From Thermodesulfobacteriota bacterium (GTDB lineage: Bacteria; Desulfobacterota; DSM-4660; Desulfatiglandales; Desulfatiglandaceae): a stretch of 27,771 nt of DNA. A program made the translations under genes and the position numbers. Positions 23,751-27,771 of the stretch are shown one piece after another (positions within the stretch are counted from its first letter, which is position 1; every line of letters starts with the position of its first letter). Location of the stretch: contig JANQDY010000159.1 in NCBI GenBank assembly GCA_028278625.1, positions 1-27,771 on the forward strand. Direction: 5' to 3'. The notes under the pieces are model-generated. The model saw nothing but the letters and a program-made list of their open reading frames with translations, made no database searches and was not told where the DNA came from.

Positions 23751-24068
23751 TGCATTTCATCCCGGAATCCGGCCATGACCTCAAGCAAGGGTTTCTTGGC
23801 ATTCATGGAAACCTGAACAATACTGCAATAGCGGTTCCAATGGGATATGGCACCACAAAATCCATGCCAAAGTCCGCGGAAATGGAAAAGGTATGTAAGA
23901 CGATAAAATAATGTGGAATTTTGGTTATACGGGTGTGGAAGGAGAAAGGACGGACAATGGGATCCAATAAATACCGTATGAATTACGACCCTTTTCAAGC
24001 ACAGGGAATAAGAAAGATTTTATATTCAATCGGTTAACAAATGTCCTGAATCCGACCCGGATCGAATA
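23751..24068. other. Regulatory intergenic region upstream of the antiporter operon
   Basis: No convincing gene; an 86-codon frame here (23738-23998, -) overlaps the promoter candidate and has no ribosome site. Besides the sigma-54 site, the region holds TGGCA/TGCCA inverted arms (23848-23852 and 23865-23869) and the dyad ATCCG-ACC-CGGAT (24050-24062). These are possible activator sites or, for the last, a weak end signal for the upstream gene. The rest is AT-rich, as expected of a bendable activator-to-promoter segment. Confidence 0.5.
23824..23839 (-). promoter_or_regulatory. Sigma-54 promoter candidate of the antiporter operon
   Basis: Read on the minus strand, 23839-23824 is TGGAAC-CGCTA-TTGCA. 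It matches the sigma-54 consensus TGGCAC-N5-TTGC at nine of ten defined positions and keeps the GG-N10-GC spacing. Transcription would start near 23813, about 60 bases before the TTG of the first operon gene. The gene directly upstream encodes a sigma-54 activator, which strengthens the call. Confidence 0.75.
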
Positions 24069-26072
24069 TTAATGTACAATATCGGACCCGGCTCCTGCCC
24101 TGATATCGTACCGTTTCAATTTGCTGTAAAGGGTGCTTCGACTGATATTCAGTATCCTGGCAGCCTTGTGTTTGTTCCAGGCGCATTCTTCCATTACTCT
24201 TTTTATCAATTTCTTCTCGTTGGCGTGCAGGGAAAAATCCGTGGGCGCAACCGGAAGCATCCTGATCTGTTCAGGCAGGACATCCACTCCGATCCGTTTG
24301 CCTGACGCCAGAACCACCGACTTGGCGATCACATTTTGCAGCTCCCTCACATTGCCGGGCCAATGGTAATCCATCATCAATCGCATGGCATCCAGATCGA
24401 AGCCTTCGACCCCCTTTCCTTCCAGCAGGCAATAGGTTCGGAGGAAATGATTGGCCAGCATGGGCAGATCCGTGATCCGCTCTCGCAAGGGGGGGACTTC
24501 CAACTGTATGACGTTCAACCGGTAGTAAAAGTCTTCTCTGACCCTTCCCGCGCGCATCTCTGCTTCAATATCCTTGTTGGTGGCGGCAACGATCCTGACA
24601 TCCGCCTCCACGGTCTTTTCCCCGCCCACCCGTTCGAACCGCTTATCCTGAAGAAAACGGAGTAGAAGCACCTGTGTCTCCAGGGGCAGGTCAGCCACCT
24701 CATCCAGAAAAAGGATCCCCCCTTCCGCCCTCTCCAACCGGCCCCGTTTTCGCTTGGAAGCACCGGTAAAAGCCCCCTTTTCATGGCCGAAAATCTCCGA
24801 ATGCACGAGGGTGGGCACAAAGGAGGAACAGTGTGCCGCAATAAAGGGGGTCGATCTGTATTTACCTGCCCCGTGAATGGCTCGGGCAACCAGTTCCTTT
24901 CCCGTACCGCTCTCACCCGTGATCAGAACCGTACTCGGGGAATTGGCAATGGCTTGCACCATCCGGTAAAGCTCCTGCATGGGATTACTTCGTCCCACAA
25001 GCCCCATGTATTTATCGGGACCGCTCAACTGCTTTCGGAATGCCTCCTCCCGAATCTCCTTTGAAACCTGATACCGGATGACACCGCTGATCTGCTTTAT
25101 CAGCGTATCGATGAAAATCAGGTCCTCTTCCTCCTGGGTACCCCCCTTAAGGGATCCCACCAGGAAAAGTCCGTGGCATATTCCCTCCACCTCCATGGGG
25201 ACCGCGAACCACCCCCTGTACCCTTCCGTGATGCCTATCATTGCATCGGGCCAGTCCTTTGACTGCTCACCCGAATACATGGGTCCGGGATTACCGTTGT
25301 TCAGAAGCGAGAGGAGCCCTTCCTCCGTTTCCCTGTCCGTGATTCTCTTTCGGGCACGCTCATAACAAGTCTCCAGGACATCACTTCGATCCGTTGTGGG
25401 AAAATGGAAACCGTTCCGTCCCGGATTGATCAGGAAAATCAGGGTTTCGGAATCGGGATAAAAATTCCGCACGATCTCATGGAGTACGATCCCTATACCG
25501 TTTAAGTCCTCTTCCTTGGTCAGTCTCAACATGATCCCATTGATGGCCCTCAATTCATTGATCCTTTTCTCCAATCCCAACTGGGCTTCAATTTTCTCCG
25601 TTACATTACGGGTTATCTGAATAAGCCGGCTCATGTTGCCTGAGTCGTCTTTTAGAGGCACCGTGTAGCAATCCCAGTAACTCCCGCCCTCTATCCCCTT
25701 TACCATGGGCTTATGGAGAATGGCATGCTCCCTCTCACCCGTTTCGATCACCTTTTGCATGGGACAGTTTTCACAGGGCATGTCCCTTTCCGTAATAAGG
25801 CTGTAACAGGTTTGTCCGATGATCTCTTCGGGTGCGAGTCCCAGATTCTCCGTGGCGGTGCTGTTTGCCCACAGGATCCTGAAGCTCCTGTCCACAACAC
25901 GGATACTGTCTATGGAGGCATCCAAAAGGGTCTGTTTCTCCTGCTCGCTCTTCCTCAGGATTTCTTCCGTTTCCTTTAGTTCCCTTACCTGGGCCTCCAG
26001 TCGGACCACTCTCTCTGAGAGTTCCGAATGGTCTGCCGGTACCGTTGCCCGCATCCGGTCGTCACCCTCCAT
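24069..26072 (-). CDS. Sigma-54-dependent activator (PAS-GAF-AAA+-Fis)
   Basis: A 667-residue enhancer-binding protein. Domains: coiled coil (about 15-50), PAS (about 48-160) with Cys90, Cys100 and Cys103 (C-Y-S-L then C-E-N-C-P), GAF (about 170-335), AAA+ (about 355-580) with Walker A G-E-S-G-T-G-K-E (386-393), the sigma-54-contacting G-A-F-T-G-A (433-438) and Walker B G-I-L-F-L-D-E. A Fis-type helix-turn-helix (N-K-H-K-A-A-R-I-L-N-I-S-R-S-T-L-Y) lies near the C terminus. The start at 26072 follows GGAGGTGA; the longer frame to 26171 runs through the leader. It has no receiver, so it should respond to ligands or redox through PAS/GAF. It probably activates the antiporter operon just downstream. 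Confidence 0.85.
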   Translation of the reverse strand: MEGDDRMRATVPADHSELSERVVRLEAQVRELKETEEILRKSEQEKQTLLDASIDSIRVVDRSFRILWANSTATENLGLAPEEIIGQTCYSLITERDMPCENCPMQKVIETGEREHAILHKPMVKGIEGGSYWDCYTVPLKDDSGNMSRLIQITRNVTEKIEAQLGLEKRINELRAINGIMLRLTKEEDLNGIGIVLHEIVRNFYPDSETLIFLINPGRNGFHFPTTDRSDVLETCYERARKRITDRETEEGLLSLLNNGNPGPMYSGEQSKDWPDAMIGITEGYRGWFAVPMEVEGICHGLFLVGSLKGGTQEEEDLIFIDTLIKQISGVIRYQVSKEIREEAFRKQLSGPDKYMGLVGRSNPMQELYRMVQAIANSPSTVLITGESGTGKELVARAIHGAGKYRSTPFIAAHCSSFVPTLVHSEIFGHEKGAFTGASKRKRGRLERAEGGILFLDEVADLPLETQVLLLRFLQDKRFERVGGEKTVEADVRIVAATNKDIEAEMRAGRVREDFYYRLNVIQLEVPPLRERITDLPMLANHFLRTYCLLEGKGVEGFDLDAMRLMMDYHWPGNVRELQNVIAKSVVLASGKRIGVDVLPEQIRMLPVAPTDFSLHANEKKLIKRVMEECAWNKHKAARILNISRSTLYSKLKRYDIRAGAGSDIVH

Positions 26073-26147
26073 AATGTCACCTCCAGGTTTTTTGGCCCGG
26101 TGGTCCATGACACAACCTGTTACCGGTTCCATGGGACTTGTCCGCAT

Positions 26148-26166
26148 CCATTGCCGACGGCAATGG
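26148..26166. promoter_or_regulatory. 19-bp palindrome upstream of the sigma-54 activator gene
   Basis: CCATTGCCGACGGCAATGG has perfect 9-bp arms around one central base. It lies 76 bases upstream of the activator's start codon. A perfect dyad of this length is a strong operator candidate, for a repressor or for autoregulation by the activator itself. No second copy was noticed in the window. Confidence 0.55.
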
Positions 26167-26478
26167 GTCACAAAAAGAAAGCCAGCGTTCAGCGATCGCT
26201 GTTAAAAGGATTTTTTGGTGCCTTTAACTTGCCAACAGGAATAGGGTCTTGAGTCTGATGAGGCTGCGCAACGGGAAAATAGGGATCATGATCCGCCGGG
26301 AATCGGGATTTCTGATAACGCTCGGCTTATAACCTTGGATCGGTCGTCCATAAGACATCGCTTTTTTTATGAATAGTTTAGAGCAAACGGGTATGAGGGT
26401 CAAGCCAGAAGGCAGCGGCGCATTTGTGCGGGTTTTGATGAAAGCAGACACTAAGGTATGTTTGATTTGCGTTTTGTC

Positions 26479-26506
26479 TTTTTTTGTGAATAATTGCACA
26501 AAAAAA
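26479..26506. repeat. AT-rich inverted repeat in the beta-helix gene leader
   Basis: TTTTTTTGTG (26479-26488) and CACAAAAAAA (26497-26506) are perfect 10-bp inverted arms with an 8-base loop. The repeat ends about eight bases before the AAAGGA ribosome site of the next gene, so it could be an operator or an mRNA hairpin affecting translation. Confidence 0.5.
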
Positions 26507-26528
26507 ATATCCGAAAGGAATCTTCAAA

Positions 26529-27596
26529 ATGAAGCAGTATATCATCGTTGGCGTGTTCTTCGTTACTTTTTTTTGGACCACCACAATGTTTGCGGGTCCT
26601 GTCAAAATCACCCCCAAGGGTGTTCAGTTTCCTGACAATTCCGTTCAAACCGCGTCATCTCCCGCCTATACCAACACGGTTATTGTCAGCCCCGGGTCAT
26701 CAGAGACGGAAAGCGGTACCGCCCTTTTGAACGCGCTCGACGGCATAACGGACGCTGCATCCTATAATCCCTATCTTCTGAAAATCGAACCTGGAAATTA
26801 TGACTTGGGTTCCACTTCTCTCGTCATGAAACCTTACGTGGATATCGAGGGATCCGGAATGAGGGGAACGGTCATAAAAAGCAATGTCTATTATACCGGC
26901 GCAGCGCTCAAGGCGGCGGTTGTGGGAAAAAGCACGGCTGACTTGAGGAATCTGACCATAAAATGCAATCCGGAATCCGGTTTTTTTGCAGGCAATGGCA
27001 TAGGGCTTCTAAACGCCTCTGAGTCCCCGGGACTTTACAGGGTCAAAATCATTGTCACGGGAAAAAACGCCTACAGTGCCTATGGGATATATAACACCGG
27101 CGCCTATCTTGAGCCCAATGAAGTCACCATCCATGTATCCCAGGGCAAATATGTCTATGGTGTTTTTAATCGGTATGGAAGTACCTTAATAATGAGGAAT
27201 TCAAGCATGCTGTTGGAGGATGGGGCGGATTATGTTTACGGTATTTTGAATGGCGACCCATTTGATCCCGTTAATGTATATTCCCGTTATGAACTGGAAC
27301 GGGTGAACATTGAAATTGTATCAGGCGCCCTGGGAAATCCCAAGTGCTACGGTCTTTTTAACGATGGAAATGCGCCCGCTGTCCCCGTGAAAGTCATGTG
27401 GTCCCAAATCGACGCAAACAGGAGCGCAACGGATGGCGCAGCGATCTATAATAATACGGGGTATTTCGTCAATGTCATGGGATCCTTTTTAATTGGAAAA
27501 AACTTTATACGAACGCCGGGGAGCCCGGGAAGGTATCAATGTGTCTACTGTTCAGATGCAAATTTTGTCCCTTTGAGTTCCGGCTGCACGTACTAA
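26529..27596 (+). CDS. Secreted beta-helix-like protein with fibre-type N-terminal motif
   Basis: A 355-residue exported protein. A signal peptide covers about residues 1-22 (hydrophobic core, then M-F-A-G). The mature protein starts with I-T-P-K-G-V-Q-F-P-D-N-S-V-Q-T-A, which resembles the G-I-x-F-P-D-G-T-x-Q-T-T-A segment common in tail-fibre-like and surface proteins. The rest shows the alternating G-Y-x-N-x-G and L-x-N-x-T-I-K patterns of a right-handed parallel beta-helix (pectate-lyase-like), such as Y-G-I-Y-N-T-G, Y-G-V-F-N-R-Y-G, Y-G-I-L-N-G-D and Y-G-L-F-N-D-G. There is a pair of Cys near the C terminus (C-V-Y-C). The ATG at 26529 follows AAAGGA with a 9-base gap. Carbohydrate binding or adhesion is plausible; no catalytic residues are claimed. 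Confidence 0.75.
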   Translation: MKQYIIVGVFFVTFFWTTTMFAGPVKITPKGVQFPDNSVQTASSPAYTNTVIVSPGSSETESGTALLNALDGITDAASYNPYLLKIEPGNYDLGSTSLVMKPYVDIEGSGMRGTVIKSNVYYTGAALKAAVVGKSTADLRNLTIKCNPESGFFAGNGIGLLNASESPGLYRVKIIVTGKNAYSAYGIYNTGAYLEPNEVTIHVSQGKYVYGVFNRYGSTLIMRNSSMLLEDGADYVYGILNGDPFDPVNVYSRYELERVNIEIVSGALGNPKCYGLFNDGNAPAVPVKVMWSQIDANRSATDGAAIYNNTGYFVNVMGSFLIGKNFIRTPGSPGRYQCVYCSDANFVPLSSGCTY

Positions 27597-27771
27597 CCCC
27601 TTTAAGCAACAAATATCATCGAAGTCTGCCAGGATATATCATTTCATTGTAATGAGCATACAAATCATTTACATACCTGGAATTCCGATATAAGGATTGA
27701 TTGAAAAACATCGTTGGCAAAAGCAAGCTCGCGGGTGTGAGTCAGGAATTTTGAGCTATGGTCTCAGTCGT
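27597..27771. other. Right-edge non-coding stretch
   Basis: No gene recognised. A 12-bp dyad (TCATTGTAATGA, about 27643-27654) is visible. No clear terminator follows the beta-helix protein gene. Confidence 0.4.

Larger units (their letters stand above)
26073..26528. other. Divergent regulatory region between the activator and beta-helix genes
   Basis: A 456-base region with no supported gene. It holds the 19-bp palindrome (26148-26166), a perfect 12-bp palindrome GGATCATGATCC (26283-26294) and an AT-rich inverted repeat (26479-26506). No confident -35/-10 pair was found for either gene. Confidence 0.5.

Noticed and set aside
23738..23998. An 86-codon minus-strand frame upstream of the receiver-like gene
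   Set aside because: It runs through the sigma-54 promoter candidate, overlaps the next start, lacks a ribosome site and has no recognisable features.

Overview
The window looks like a chromosomal segment of a Gram-negative anaerobe, most likely a deltaproteobacterium (Desulfobacterota, sulfate-reducer-like). I infer this from the gene families only: a two-CW cysteine-rich histidine kinase, GAF-like/LuxR regulators, a PAS domain with a Cys cluster on a sigma-54 activator, and an Mrp/Mbh-type antiporter split into many subunits. No RNA gene, IS element or CRISPR array was recognised, so there is no direct taxonomic marker.

Layout. 1-466: mostly non-coding, with a possible partial gene at the left edge, an operator-like dyad and a terminator-like hairpin. 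467-2393 (+): a secreted Cys-rich protein and a lipoprotein with six HAF-type repeats. 2641-3925: a LuxR-type regulator divergent from a 44-residue membrane peptide, with a perfect inverted repeat between them. 4125-5086: a chloramphenicol-phosphotransferase-like kinase and a broken HAD phosphatase. 5209-7288: an AraC-type regulator divergent from an MFS exporter. 7366-7728: a small ABM-fold protein. 8034-11208: a NarX-type histidine kinase (+) flanked by a receiver-only protein and a receiver-less LuxR protein (both -).

The core is a minus-strand block from 23750 down to 11280. The gaps are short (4-83 bases) and there are several start/stop overlaps. It encodes three NuoL/M/N-like ion-translocating subunits, an 80-residue membrane protein, MrpE, MrpB, MrpF, MrpG, MbhD-like, MbhE-like and MrpC. 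Two stand-alone receiver-like proteins, a tandem universal stress protein and two soluble histidine kinases are interleaved with or appended to these. No hydrogenase or other redox subunit is present, so the complex reads as a stand-alone Na+(K+)/H+ antiporter. A close match to a sigma-54 promoter (TGGAAC-N5-TTGC) lies just upstream of the first gene. The gene immediately upstream on the same strand encodes a PAS-GAF-AAA+-Fis sigma-54 activator. Its own leader carries a 19-bp palindrome. I read this as a sigma-54-controlled antiporter operon with its own signalling proteins, and it is the best candidate here for an undescribed system.

26529-27596 (+) encodes a secreted beta-helix-like protein with a tail-fibre-like N-terminal motif. 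The last 175 bases show no gene.
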